NCBI GenBank assembly: GCA_000023725.1
Contig: CP001673.1
Coordinates: forward strand, 2,428,342-2,492,341
Direction of reading: 5' to 3'
From: Flavobacteriaceae bacterium 3519-10
GTDB lineage: Bacteria > Bacteroidota > Bacteroidia > Flavobacteriales > Weeksellaceae
DNA length: 64,000 nucleotides
This document shows, piece after piece, positions 8,099-16,497 of the stretch. The notes under the pieces are model-generated. The model saw only the letters and a program-made list of their open reading frames with translations, searched no databases and was not told the origin of the DNA. Position 1 is the first letter of the stretch, and each line of letters begins with the position of its first letter. Both the position numbers and the translations under genes were made by a program.

Positions 8099-8728
8099 TC
8101 ACCTGTAAGTTTCCCGTCCGATAAAAACCACCAGATCGCCCTCTCCAAAGCTTATTTCCACGGTATCTGCCGCAGCAAAATTACGGCTTCCGATCCGGGA
8201 GGTAATTGCCAGTTTTTCACCGCTGAGTTCCCAGTTAAGGCCTTTTGTAACAACGTCCGACGCCAAAGGAAACGGTATGAGTGAAACAAGAAGTCCCTCT
8301 ACACGCTCTAAGACTAACTTTTTCGGTGCCAGAAAATACTTTGAAAACTCATCGAAGAACGTGATTTTTATTGAATCTTTAAACAGGAACGATGTGTGAA
8401 GATTTCCAAGAAAATGATCCATTTCGCCACCGCTTCCGCCGTAAACATCCACTTCTTTAAAACCTCTTTGCTCAATTATTTCGAGACACTTGTGGAAATC
8501 TGTTTTCTCCTGATCGGGTGTATAAATAAATTTTTCCTGATAAATTCCGTCGTCAGCACCGGAATGTGAGTCGAAATCGCCGGCGATGAAATCTAATTTT
8601 TCGGTCGCGAAATTTTTATCCTTTAAATAGTGAAAAGCACCATCGGAACACGCGATTAAAGAGTATGCATCGGTGTCCGGAAGTTGTTCCGGAGGAAGTC
8701 CGTTGATGAACAGAAGCGTTTTATCCAT
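8099..8728 (-). CDS. Thiamine diphosphokinase
   Basis: 209 residues. Family landmarks in order are SLIACSDGAFHYL (24-36), GDFDS (50-54), DQEKTDFHKCL, and GGSGGEMDHFLGNL, which together form the ATP and thiamine site of thiamine pyrophosphokinase (Thi80/ThiN type). It transfers a pyrophosphoryl group from ATP to thiamine, giving the cofactor ThDP in the cytoplasm. The gene follows the cobalamin adenosyltransferase gene on the same strand with 14 bases between them, so the two cofactor genes are probably co-transcribed. No TPP riboswitch (THI box) was recognised upstream. Confidence 0.92.
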   Translation of the reverse strand: MDKTLLFINGLPPEQLPDTDAYSLIACSDGAFHYLKDKNFATEKLDFIAGDFDSHSGADDGIYQEKFIYTPDQEKTDFHKCLEIIEQRGFKEVDVYGGSGGEMDHFLGNLHTSFLFKDSIKITFFDEFSKYFLAPKKLVLERVEGLLVSLIPFPLASDVVTKGLNWELSGEKLAITSRIGSRNFAAADTVEISFGEGDLVVFIGRETYR

Positions 8729-8742
8729 TGATTTTTAAGAAA

Positions 8743-9312
8743 TTACCTGTTATTAGGATTCCAGTATTCTTCCGTATCGCCATTAAATTTCGAAACATAT
8801 CTCGCCAGCACAAACAGATAATCCGAAAGCCGATTAAGGTATTTAATGAGTTCAGGACGAACTTCTTCAGATTCATTCAAATAAACCAAACTGCGCTCGG
8901 CTCTGCGGCAAACCGTTCGGCAAATATGCAGGGAAGTAGCGCCTTTTCCGCCGCCCGGAAGAATAAAATACTGAAGCGGCTCGAGTTCGTTTTCAAAAGC
9001 ATCCATCCAGTTTTCGAGCTCTTCAATTTCGGTTTCAGAAATCATCAGAGAAAGACGCGATTTTCCGTTGGCCAAAGTAAGCTTGTCCGTTGGAGTGGCA
9101 GATTCTGACCCCACTGTAAATAAATCGAACTGAATTTTTTTGAGTTGAGTTAAAACCAGATCATCACTGATTTCCGCTTTTGCAAAGCCGATAAATGAAT
9201 TAAGTTCATCGATATTTCCATAGGCTTCTACCCTCGCCGAGGCTTTAGAAACACGGGTGCCGCCGTAAAGCGCGGTTTCGCCACTGTCGCCGGTTTTGGT
9301 GTAAATTTTCAT
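8743..9312 (-). CDS. Cob(I)yrinic acid a,c-diamide adenosyltransferase, PduO type
   Basis: 189 residues of the PduO/MMAB family. The N-terminal ATP-binding motif is KIYTKTGDSGETALYGG, followed by VEAYGNIDELNSFIG. The C-terminal half has CRRAERSLV and LNRLSDYLFVLARY, the conserved Arg/Asp-rich helices that hold ATP and the corrin. The enzyme makes adenosylcobalamin from cob(I)alamin, most likely for B12-dependent enzymes such as methylmalonyl-CoA mutase (inference; not in the window). It is the first gene of a pair with thiamine diphosphokinase. No cobalamin riboswitch was recognised in the 185 bases to the divergent sigma factor gene. Confidence 0.93.
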   Translation of the reverse strand: MKIYTKTGDSGETALYGGTRVSKASARVEAYGNIDELNSFIGFAKAEISDDLVLTQLKKIQFDLFTVGSESATPTDKLTLANGKSRLSLMISETEIEELENWMDAFENELEPLQYFILPGGGKGATSLHICRTVCRRAERSLVYLNESEEVRPELIKYLNRLSDYLFVLARYVSKFNGDTEEYWNPNNR

Positions 9313-9497
9313 TGCTGTTCTTTGCGGTAAATTTAATGATTTTAAAACTGTTGCTGAAAGACCGGAACGATGTCGCAGGCCATTCTGAATTTTTTTTAAT
9401 GATTTTCTGTAATAAATTCAGAATATTTGTATCCAATCTCCAGATAACGGAAATCTTGCGTTTCCAAAAAAAGCTTTAAAAATGAAACAACCGAAGA

Positions 9498-10001
9498 ATG
9501 CAAGCCATGCCAGAAACGACGCATAATTTCGATCAGCTTTACAAAGAGTTCTCGCCCAGAATTTATAAGCTGTGCCTGAGCTACTCGGGTGACCGGCTTT
9601 TTGCTGACGACCTTCACCAGGAAACCTGGATTGCCGTGTGGAACAGCCTGCCCAAATTCCGCGGCGAGAGCAAAATCGGAACGTGGATCTACAGAATCGC
9701 CATCAACACGTGCCTTGTCGGAGTTAAAAAACACAAGAACAAAGCCGATAACTCTGAAGCGATTTTATCCGGCCTCATCCACGAAGAGACTCTCGACAAT
9801 TCGAAAGAGATTAACCGCCTCTACGAATCCATCAGTAAACTTAAAGAAAATGAAAGGATAATTATCACGCTGGTTTTAGAAGAAAAACCTTACGAAGAAA
9901 TCGCGGAGATCACCGGAATTACGGAAAATAATCTGCGCGTTAAAATCCACAGAATTAAAAAAGAACTTCACGAAATATACCTGAATCATGGAAGAATTTA
10001 A
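9498..10001 (+). CDS. RNA polymerase sigma factor, ECF (sigma-70 family)
   Basis: 167 residues with the two-domain ECF layout. Sigma region 2 covers about residues 8-75, with the polymerase-binding and -10 recognition helices DDLHQETWIAVWNSLPKF and GTWIYRIAINTCL. Sigma region 4 covers about 115-163, with PYEEIAEITGITENNLRVKI as the helix-turn-helix. It directs RNA polymerase to a small regulon. Two ATGs are possible, 9498 and 9507; the second (MPETTH) may be the true start. The next gene overlaps by 14 bases and codes for a membrane protein, the usual position for an anti-sigma factor. Confidence 0.9.
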   Translation: MQAMPETTHNFDQLYKEFSPRIYKLCLSYSGDRLFADDLHQETWIAVWNSLPKFRGESKIGTWIYRIAINTCLVGVKKHKNKADNSEAILSGLIHEETLDNSKEINRLYESISKLKENERIIITLVLEEKPYEEIAEITGITENNLRVKIHRIKKELHEIYLNHGRI

Positions 10002-10581
10002 AGAACTCGAATCCCTTTGGAAACAATCAGAAACCAAGGTTCCACAGCACAACACCAATATTTCAAAAATTAAAAACAACCGTATGAAACTCAAAAAAAT
10101 TTACACGTTCGGCGCGCTGCTGCTGATCCTCACAGGCATCTTTATCCTCACCTTAATGGCTTTTCTGGATGAACGGCTTCAAACCGGACTTGTGATGGCA
10201 TCGATGATCCTCATTTCTCTCGTATGTTTTCTGCAGGCCGGACTGATGATGTTCACCGCAAGAAAAATTACGCGTATTGATGAATCCCAAACGCCCGCGC
10301 TTCACCTCAATCAGTGGCTTCAGTTCCGCGAATTCCAGAAAAAACAGCGACATTGGAACATGCCGGTTTATTACGTTATACTCAGCATCGCGGTGGGAGT
10401 TTATATGTACGAACTGCTGAAAGCAACCGAAGTCTGGAAGATGGCTCTGGCCTTTGGCATCACGTATCTCTGGATGTTTTTTGCTTATTTTTATCTCGGT
10501 AAAAAGGAAGTGAAAAAGCAGGATGCGAAGCTTGAAGGCATTATATCGGAGCTTAGAGATCTTGAAATTCAGTTCAGATAA
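9988..10581 (+). CDS. Four-helix membrane protein, candidate partner (anti-sigma) of the ECF factor
   Basis: 197 residues. The N-terminal 33 residues are soluble (EEFKELESLWKQSETKVPQH), then membrane segments lie near 37-58, 65-86, 125-142 and 150-168, and the protein ends in a charged helix (KKEVKKQDAKLEGIISELRD). No zinc-binding anti-sigma (ZAS) HxxxCxxC motif is present. The start overlaps the sigma gene by 14 bases, so translation is coupled. By position it could hold the sigma factor at the membrane, a common Bacteroidetes arrangement. This role is inferred from context; no family was recognised. A terminator follows directly. Confidence 0.6.
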   Translation: MEEFKELESLWKQSETKVPQHNTNISKIKNNRMKLKKIYTFGALLLILTGIFILTLMAFLDERLQTGLVMASMILISLVCFLQAGLMMFTARKITRIDESQTPALHLNQWLQFREFQKKQRHWNMPVYYVILSIAVGVYMYELLKATEVWKMALAFGITYLWMFFAYFYLGKKEVKKQDAKLEGIISELRDLEIQFR

Positions 10582-10583
10582 AT

Positions 10584-10616
10584 GATCCGGGAAGTTCGCC
10601 AGCTTCCCGGATTTTC
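10584..10616. terminator. Bidirectional terminator between the sigma operon and the hydrolase gene
   Basis: A perfect 10-bp stem ATCCGGGAAG (10585-10594) and CTTCCCGGAT (10603-10612) with an 8-base loop is followed by TTTTCATTT. It lies between convergent genes. Confidence 0.85.
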
Positions 10617-10618
10617 AT

Positions 10619-11458
10619 TTAAAGTTCATCTGAAACCACTTTCCATAAATTCTTATTGTAGGTTCTGAAAAAGTTTACATGCCCGATCTCACCTTTTTCT
10701 GATGCTGAAACTTTCAGCTCGCGGTAGGATTTCTTTAAATTCGGATAAGCATTGTTCATGAGGCTTTCCATGCCCTTCATCGTAACCCAGTCATCATCTT
10801 CGGCGTGAATTACAACGGCTTTTTGCGACAATGATTTTGAGTGGTCTTCAGTAGCTTTTTCAAGAAGTCGGCTTGTGGATTGCGGATGCACAATCAATGT
10901 GCGCCAGTCGAAAGCGACACCGGCAGGCAGCGGCTCGCCCAGGCCAAACCAATGTGCAGGAAAATAACCTAATGCTTTCGTTATAACGGGCATCAAAAGC
11001 CCGAAGCCAAACAGACCGAGCATCGCAATCTTAAACCTGAGATGACCTATGTAGGCATCCTGAGTCGCGACGAAGATAAATTTGTGGAATATCTTTGAGT
11101 CTTGATTCGGCCCTAAAATCAACGCACCCACCGAATGTCCGAGACAGAATTTAGTGTAACCCGGATAATTTAAAAGTATAAAACCGGTTACAGCCTTAAA
11201 GTCCTGAGAACCCCACGTCCGCATTGAGGATTTGAAACCTTTAAGGTCAGCGGGTCCGGATTTACCGATGCCGCCGTAATCATACGTGATTACCGTAAAG
11301 CCCAACGAGCAGAAATACTGAGCAAATGAAAAATAAAGGTGCTGCTTAACGCCGGTCGCGGAATTGATGAGCAGCAGTTTTTGGTTAGAGATTTCAGGAG
11401 CGAATACAGAAACGGCAATCTCCGTATTGGCCGATGTTTTTACATATAATTCCTTCAT
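10619..11458 (-). CDS. Alpha/beta hydrolase (COG4757-like predicted esterase/acylase)
   Basis: 279 residues. The start of the fold shows LLLINSATGVKQHLY, then TVITYDYGGIGKSGP, and the nucleophile elbow GHSVGA (Ser near residue 109). The acid is likely in HAEDDDWVT (near 215) and the catalytic His in EIGHVNFFR (near 262). The pattern fits predicted alpha/beta hydrolases of the COG4757 group, whose substrates are unknown. A hydrophobic stretch (IAMLGLFGFGLLMPVI, near 145-160) belongs to the cap and may meet a lipid or acyl substrate. It stands alone, convergent with the sigma operon. It is probably a cytoplasmic enzyme, since there is no signal peptide. Confidence 0.8.
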   Translation of the reverse strand: MKELYVKTSANTEIAVSVFAPEISNQKLLLINSATGVKQHLYFSFAQYFCSLGFTVITYDYGGIGKSGPADLKGFKSSMRTWGSQDFKAVTGFILLNYPGYTKFCLGHSVGALILGPNQDSKIFHKFIFVATQDAYIGHLRFKIAMLGLFGFGLLMPVITKALGYFPAHWFGLGEPLPAGVAFDWRTLIVHPQSTSRLLEKATEDHSKSLSQKAVVIHAEDDDWVTMKGMESLMNNAYPNLKKSYRELKVSASEKGEIGHVNFFRTYNKNLWKVVSDEL

Positions 11459-11561
11459 TTTAAATCGAAAAAATTCACCTTGAGAAGTGAATTTTAAATA
11501 TCAATAAAAATAAGAAGTTTCGCCCCATTTAAAATATCTTAAGATATGCCAGCAATAGCAG

Positions 11562-12455
11562 TTATTCGGCGCTGAAATCTTTCAGATAAGGCAGTCCGCT
11601 TTGCGACCCGCAGTTCTTGGTTACTTTTAATGAAACGTCGTTGCCAAATTTCACACATTCATCAACAGAATTTCCGTGGCACATGGCGACAGCGAATCCT
11701 GCCGTGAAAGCATCGCCCATGCCCATTTTGTGCAACACCGAGTCGTGGTCATTGCGGTAATATTTCATTTCAGAACCGTTGTAGTACGTGGTGGAATTCG
11801 AATCATCGCGTACAAAGAGCTTGTTTGGATATTTCTTTAAAATTTCTTCACGTTTATCTTCGCCAAACAGAATCGAAAGTTCGTTACTTTTTGCGACAAT
11901 AAAGGTGCTGGCATCGATCAGATCAGGTGATAATTTTGTAGCAGGCGATGCATACAGGCCTATTTTAGTACCGTTCTTCCTCGCAAGTTCTGCGGTATAT
12001 TCTACGGTTTCCATTGGAATCTCAAGCTGAACCAGAACAAGGTCAGCGGTAGCAAAATATTTTTCAGCTTCCGAAACGTGCGCAGGCGTAAGGCAAAAAT
12101 TAGAAGCAGGAACCACAACAATGGAATTGATACCTTCGGAAGTGCTTACATAAGCCGCGCCGGTTGCAGCCTGTTCGGTTTCCACCACATATCCGACATT
12201 CACGCCTTCATCCACCAAATTCCGCAGTATCTGCTGCCCGAACGGATCCATGCCCACACAACCGATAAAATACACGCTTGCACCGAGGCGCGCGGTACCC
12301 ACAGCCTGGTTGGCGCCTTTGCCACCGAAGAAACTTTCAGATTTTTCGGCCATCACCGTTTCGTTGGGTTTTGGCAGATGGTTCGTATTAAGTACCAGAT
12401 CGATGGACGAACTGCCTACGACGATAATTTTCGGTTGCTCAGGGGTGATATTCAT
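11562..12455 (-). CDS. rbsK: Ribokinase (PfkB family sugar kinase)
   Basis: About 297 residues from the ATG at 12455 (MNITPEQPKI). The frame stays open to 12500, but the extra 15 residues precede the usual IIVVGSSSIDLV start of the family. PfkB signatures are SFFGGKGANQAVGTARLG (signature 1) and MGMGDAFTAGFA (signature 2, with the catalytic Asp). The KPNE and GGKGAN segments match ribokinase closely. The enzyme phosphorylates D-ribose at O-5 with ATP. The normal GAGDTF loop is GMGDAF here, a conservative change that keeps the Asp. No ribose transporter or regulator is adjacent, so the sugar is assigned from similarity only. Confidence 0.83.
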   Translation of the reverse strand: MNITPEQPKIIVVGSSSIDLVLNTNHLPKPNETVMAEKSESFFGGKGANQAVGTARLGASVYFIGCVGMDPFGQQILRNLVDEGVNVGYVVETEQAATGAAYVSTSEGINSIVVVPASNFCLTPAHVSEAEKYFATADLVLVQLEIPMETVEYTAELARKNGTKIGLYASPATKLSPDLIDASTFIVAKSNELSILFGEDKREEILKKYPNKLFVRDDSNSTTYYNGSEMKYYRNDHDSVLHKMGMGDAFTAGFAVAMCHGNSVDECVKFGNDVSLKVTKNCGSQSGLPYLKDFSAE

Positions 12456-12560
12456 TGCGTGCGATATAATGATGAACGAAGACAAAGCGGTGTAAAACAT
12501 ATTACGCCACTTAGCAAATCTATTGTTTTTATTACATTTAAAGAAAAAAAACCGTCAGTT

Positions 12561-13199
12561 TCAGCTGCCGATTTCAATGAATTCAGTAACGACTTTAACC
12601 GGCTTTCCGTCGGCATCGAAACCGATATAACTTCCGTAGAAACCTTCGCCATAACCTGTTTCAAAAGCAAAAATATTACCTGGAGCATTTTCGTCGGGTT
12701 TCAGCGATGCGAACTGATCGATGGCGCCGTTTTCATCAAAAAAATAACTGTGGAAAAATTCTTCATAAATCCCCATGAAGTCCGCGCCTTTTTTTGCAAA
12801 AAGCTCCTGCTCGAGGCGATCCAGACTGGTCTGAGTCTGCAGATCCATAAAACATCCCATGCCGCTTTCTACCGGGTATCCGAAGATTTCTTCACCCTTA
12901 AGGTCTTCGGTTTTCTGATCTCCGGTGGTTGCAAGATCCCACCGGGAGACCGATGAATTGCCAAAAACAATCTCAACATAGGCGATGCAGTTGCTTTCGC
13001 GTTCTTTATGAACTAAAACCTGAAATTCGCCGCTGGGAAAAACGGTACTGAAAGGCTCCATGTCGTTGGTAAGAACCGGATCACACGCCACAAGCCGACC
13101 GGAAGTGATGCTGATTTTTCCCGCTTCGAAAGTCTCAATTAAAGGGCTTTCGACAAAATTTTTAGTAAAAAGTTTGGCGATATTCTTAAGGTGGGTCAT
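12561..13199 (-). CDS. DUF4241 domain protein
   Basis: 212 residues without signal peptide or membrane segments. The pattern ITSGRLVACDPVL, FPSGEFQVLVHK, GYPVESGMGCFMD and the C-terminal YGEGFYGSYIGFDADGKPV fits the DUF4241 family of uncharacterised proteins. The domain occurs widely in Bacteroidetes and actinobacteria and is sometimes found near polymorphic toxin or immunity genes; nothing here supports such a role. It is 18 bases downstream of the valS stop on the same strand, so it may be co-transcribed with valS. Function unknown. Confidence 0.72.
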   Translation of the reverse strand: MTHLKNIAKLFTKNFVESPLIETFEAGKISITSGRLVACDPVLTNDMEPFSTVFPSGEFQVLVHKERESNCIAYVEIVFGNSSVSRWDLATTGDQKTEDLKGEEIFGYPVESGMGCFMDLQTQTSLDRLEQELFAKKGADFMGIYEEFFHSYFFDENGAIDQFASLKPDENAPGNIFAFETGYGEGFYGSYIGFDADGKPVKVVTEFIEIGS

Positions 13200-13217
13200 C
13201 GTACGGATGGTTTTTAC

Positions 13218-15836
13218 TTAAAGTGTTAAAAGTTTGGCCTCGAGAAGCGTGATTTTATCCTGCGCGTCCTTCTGCTTTTTACGTTCAGACGCCACAACTT
13301 CTGGTTTTGCATTGGCTACAAACTTTTCGTTTGACAGTTTTTTCTCTACCGAAATTAAAAATCCGTTCAGATACTTTATTTCATCTTCAGTTTTAATTTT
13401 TTCTTCGGCAAGATCAAGGTTTGCACTTAACGGAATTGCTATTTCTGTGCTGCCAACGAGGAAAGTATAACTTGGCTTTTCGGTTTTCTGTGCAAAATTA
13501 ATCTCCGAAATATTGGCCAGTTTTTTTATAAGATTTTCATTACTTAAGGTGGCCGCATTGGTGTAAACTTCAACACTTTCGCGCGGAGAAATACCTTTTG
13601 TCTGGCGGTAATTCCTCACACCGGTGATCATTTCTTTCGAAATTTCAAATTCATTTATCACATCATTATTGAAGGCTTCTTCTTTGCGTTGCTGCGTAAT
13701 CACCAATGCGTTTTCAGGCGTCCGGTCGGCGATGTTTTGCCAAAGCTCTTCCGACAAGAACGGCATGAACGGGTGAAGAAGTTTCATTAATTCTTCAAAA
13801 TATTCAATTGACTTACCGTAGACTTCCGCTGAAACAGGCTCTCCAAATGCGGGTTTTACCGCTTCAAGATACCATGAGCAGAAATCGTCCCAGATCAGCT
13901 TATAAACCAAATGGAGTGCGTCGGAAATCCTGAATTTTGCAAACTGATCCGCAATTTCGGCAATGGTTTTATCCATCTGATGGCCAAACCATTCGATGGC
14001 CTGGTTGTCCGCAGCGGTGGCTTTTATCGCCTCATTTTTTTCCCAACCCTGCATAAGACGGTAGGCGTTCCATATTTTGGTTGCGAAGTTTCTGCCCTGA
14101 AGCATCAGTTCTTCATCGAAAAGCAGATCATTTCCAGCAGCGGAACTCAATAATATTCCCACACGAACACCGTCAGCTCCATACTTTTCCATCAGTTCAA
14201 TGGGATCCGGAGAGTTGCCTAAAGATTTAGACATCTTGCGGCGCTGCTTATCGCGCACAATTCCTGTGAAATAAACATTTTTGAAAGGAACTTCCTTGCG
14301 GTATTCCAAACCGGCCATGATCATGCGGGCTACCCAGAAGAAAATAATATCGGGACCCGTTACCAAATCTGAAGTCGGGTAATAGTAATTGATGTCTTTA
14401 TTTTCGGGATCGAGCATTCCGTCAAAAACCGAAATCGGCCACAACCACGATGAAAACCAAGTGTCGAGAGCATCTGCATCCTGACGCAAACCCGAAATTT
14501 CAAGATTTGAGTTTTGAGACTTTTCTTTGGCAAGTTCTAAGGCTTCTTCAATGGTTTCCGCAACCACAAAGTCGTTTTCGCCCTCTCCATAAAAATAGGC
14601 CGGGATTTGCTGGCCCCATAAAAGCTGGCGCGAGATATTCCAGTCGCGGATGTTTTCCATCCAGTGGCGGTAGGTATTCTTGAATTTTTCAGGGTGAAAT
14701 TTCACTTCATCATTCATCACCACATCCAAAGCGGGTTTGGCAATTTCAGACATTTTAAGGAACCACTGCACCGAAACTTTAGGCTCGATAACGGCGCCCG
14801 TTCTTTCTGAAGTTCCCACTTTATTTACGTAATCTTCAGCTTTAAGAAGAAGATCTTTTTCCTGAAGTTCTTTGGCGATAAGTTTTCTTACTTCGAAACG
14901 GTTTTTACCTGCGTAATGCTGGCCGTACTCATTCAGATTTGCATCATCATCCAAAGAATCGATAACCTGAAGATTGTGTTTTTTCCCGATTTCATAGTCG
15001 TTGATATCATGCGCAGGAGTTATTTTCAAAGCGCCTGTCCCGAATTCAATATCAACATATTCATCCTCAATAATTGGAACTGAACGGTTCACAATCGGAA
15101 CGATTACATTTTTCCCTTTTAAATGGGCATATCTTTCATCGTTGGGATTAACGCAGACCGCCGTGTCGCCGAAAATGGTTTCAGGACGCGTTGTAGCCAC
15201 CGATAAAAATTCTTCAGTGCCCTCGATTTTATATTTTAAAAAATAAAGTTTACCGTTCTGTTCTTTAAAAATTACTTCCTCATCGGAAATATTGGTTTTA
15301 GCTTCGGGATCCCAGTTTACCATGCGGTAACCACGGTAGATAAGACCTTTATTATACAGATCAACAAACGACTTAATTACCTGCTGAGAAAGTTTCGGCT
15401 CCATCGTGAATCGGGTACGCGCCCAGTCGCATGAACAGCCGAGTTTTTTAAGCTGCTCAAGGATGGTCCCTCCATATTTGTCGGTCCATTCCCAGGCATG
15501 TTTAAGAAATTCTTCCCTTGAAATATCAGCTTTACTGATGCCTTCTTCTTTCAGTTTTGCCACTACTTTGGCTTCGGTTGCAATTGAGGCATGATCGGTG
15601 CCCGGAACCCAGCACGCGTTGAAACCCTGCATCCGCGCACGGCGAACCAAAACATCCTGAATCGTATTGTTCAGCATGTGGCCCATATGCAGAATACCGG
15701 TAACATTTGGTGGCGGAATTACGATGGTGTAAGGCGGCTTTTCGTTAGGTTCTGAATGAAAATAATTGTTTTCGAGCCAGTAGCTGTACCATTTCTGCTC
15801 CGTTTCGGTAGGGTTGTATTTATCTGAAAGCTGCAT
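13218..15836 (-). CDS. valS: Valyl-tRNA synthetase
   Basis: 872 residues from the ATG at 15836 (MQLSDKYNPTE). An ATG at 15866 would add ten residues, but that start lies inside a TATTTTTG promoter motif (15864-15871). Class I signatures are HMGH (residues 50-53) and KMSKS (near 534-538). Between them is the editing domain with GTDHASIATEA and the ATTRPETIFGDTAV region. The C-terminal 70 residues form the charged coiled-coil arm typical of ValRS (EDEIKYLNGFLISVEKKL onward). It charges tRNA-Val and edits misactivated threonine. The length and all domains look complete. Confidence 0.97.
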   Translation of the reverse strand: MQLSDKYNPTETEQKWYSYWLENNYFHSEPNEKPPYTIVIPPPNVTGILHMGHMLNNTIQDVLVRRARMQGFNACWVPGTDHASIATEAKVVAKLKEEGISKADISREEFLKHAWEWTDKYGGTILEQLKKLGCSCDWARTRFTMEPKLSQQVIKSFVDLYNKGLIYRGYRMVNWDPEAKTNISDEEVIFKEQNGKLYFLKYKIEGTEEFLSVATTRPETIFGDTAVCVNPNDERYAHLKGKNVIVPIVNRSVPIIEDEYVDIEFGTGALKITPAHDINDYEIGKKHNLQVIDSLDDDANLNEYGQHYAGKNRFEVRKLIAKELQEKDLLLKAEDYVNKVGTSERTGAVIEPKVSVQWFLKMSEIAKPALDVVMNDEVKFHPEKFKNTYRHWMENIRDWNISRQLLWGQQIPAYFYGEGENDFVVAETIEEALELAKEKSQNSNLEISGLRQDADALDTWFSSWLWPISVFDGMLDPENKDINYYYPTSDLVTGPDIIFFWVARMIMAGLEYRKEVPFKNVYFTGIVRDKQRRKMSKSLGNSPDPIELMEKYGADGVRVGILLSSAAGNDLLFDEELMLQGRNFATKIWNAYRLMQGWEKNEAIKATAADNQAIEWFGHQMDKTIAEIADQFAKFRISDALHLVYKLIWDDFCSWYLEAVKPAFGEPVSAEVYGKSIEYFEELMKLLHPFMPFLSEELWQNIADRTPENALVITQQRKEEAFNNDVINEFEISKEMITGVRNYRQTKGISPRESVEVYTNAATLSNENLIKKLANISEINFAQKTEKPSYTFLVGSTEIAIPLSANLDLAEEKIKTEDEIKYLNGFLISVEKKLSNEKFVANAKPEVVASERKKQKDAQDKITLLEAKLLTL

Positions 15837-15863
15837 AAAATCTGTTGTTAATCTGAATTGCTG

Positions 15864-15871
15864 CAAAAATA
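15864..15871 (-). promoter_or_regulatory. -7 promoter motif TATTTTTG for valS
   Basis: On the minus strand TATTTTTG fits TAnnTTTG exactly, and a transcription start would fall near 15858. That leaves about 20 bases to the ATG at 15836 and argues against the upstream ATG at 15866. Confidence 0.5.
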
Positions 15872-15910
15872 GGCAAATAAAAAAAATTATTCAGGTGTGG
15901 AAATAATTTT

Positions 15911-15918
15911 TAACTTTG
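15911..15918 (+). promoter_or_regulatory. -7 promoter motif TAACTTTG for the DUF1573 gene
   Basis: TAACTTTG fits TAnnTTTG. The expected transcription start near 15924 is downstream of the frame's first ATG at 15916, which supports the start at 15967. Confidence 0.5.
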
Positions 15919-15966
15919 TTGATCAGTACACATCAAACATCACCAAATAAAAAAACAATTAAAAAT

Positions 15967-16428
15967 ATGAAAAAGATTTTCGCAGGTTTATTTTTAACCG
16001 CATCTTTCGCTTTCGCAACCGCGCAAACCATATCTTTCGATAAAACGACTTACGATTACGGAACCGTGAAAAACGGTGCGGACGGACACACAATGTTCAC
16101 CGTGAAAAACACGGGCGACAAGCCTTTGATTATTTCAAAAGTTCAGGCATCATGCGGCTGTACCACTCCGGAATGGAGCCAGGACCCAATTATGCCGGGT
16201 AAAACCGCTCAGATTAAAGTAGGTTACAACACTACGATTGTTGGGCCTTTCACTAAAATCATCGAAGTATATTCCAACGATCCGGCTAACAGCAGATCGG
16301 TGATCAACATTAAAGGTACCGTTGAAGGCCAGGCTGCTGCTGCTGAAATGGCTGCTCCTGCGATGGAAATGAGTACCAAAGCGGTTCCTGCAAGCGTAAA
16401 AACCAACGCCAGAAAAGCTTCAAAATAA
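15967..16428 (+). CDS. DUF1573 domain secreted protein
   Basis: 153 residues from the ATG at 15967 (MKKIFAGLFLTASFAFATAQ), which begins with a signal peptide cleaved near AQT. The mature part is one DUF1573 domain, an immunoglobulin-like fold of the ASH/MSP type: ISFDKTTYDYGTVKNG, then FTVKNTGDKPLIISKVQASC, a GCTTPEW turn, and GPFTKIIEVYSNDP. The C-terminal tail is rich in Ala, Met and Lys. The family is very common in Bacteroidetes and probably works in the periplasm or outer membrane; no activity is known. It is a single gene with its own promoter motif and terminator. Confidence 0.85.
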   Translation: MKKIFAGLFLTASFAFATAQTISFDKTTYDYGTVKNGADGHTMFTVKNTGDKPLIISKVQASCGCTTPEWSQDPIMPGKTAQIKVGYNTTIVGPFTKIIEVYSNDPANSRSVINIKGTVEGQAAAAEMAAPAMEMSTKAVPASVKTNARKASK

Positions 16429-16450
16429 AAAGTCTTTTTAAATTTATTAC

Positions 16451-16485
16451 AAAATCACTCCCTAACCGGAGTGATTTTTTTTATT
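16451..16485 (+). terminator. Terminator of the DUF1573 gene
   Basis: An 11-bp stem AAAATCACTCC (16451-16461) and GGAGTGATTTT (16468-16478) is followed by a T-run. It ends only a few bases ahead of the PPK2 start at 16498, so the PPK2 promoter must lie within or before this region. Confidence 0.9.
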
Positions 16486-16497
16486 TTTAATCAAAAT

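Noticed and set aside
12078-12956. A 292-codon open frame on the plus strand opposite ribokinase and DUF4241
   Set aside because: The minus strand carries two convincing families across the same bases. The plus-strand translation shows no recognisable domain and crosses the gap between the two real genes.
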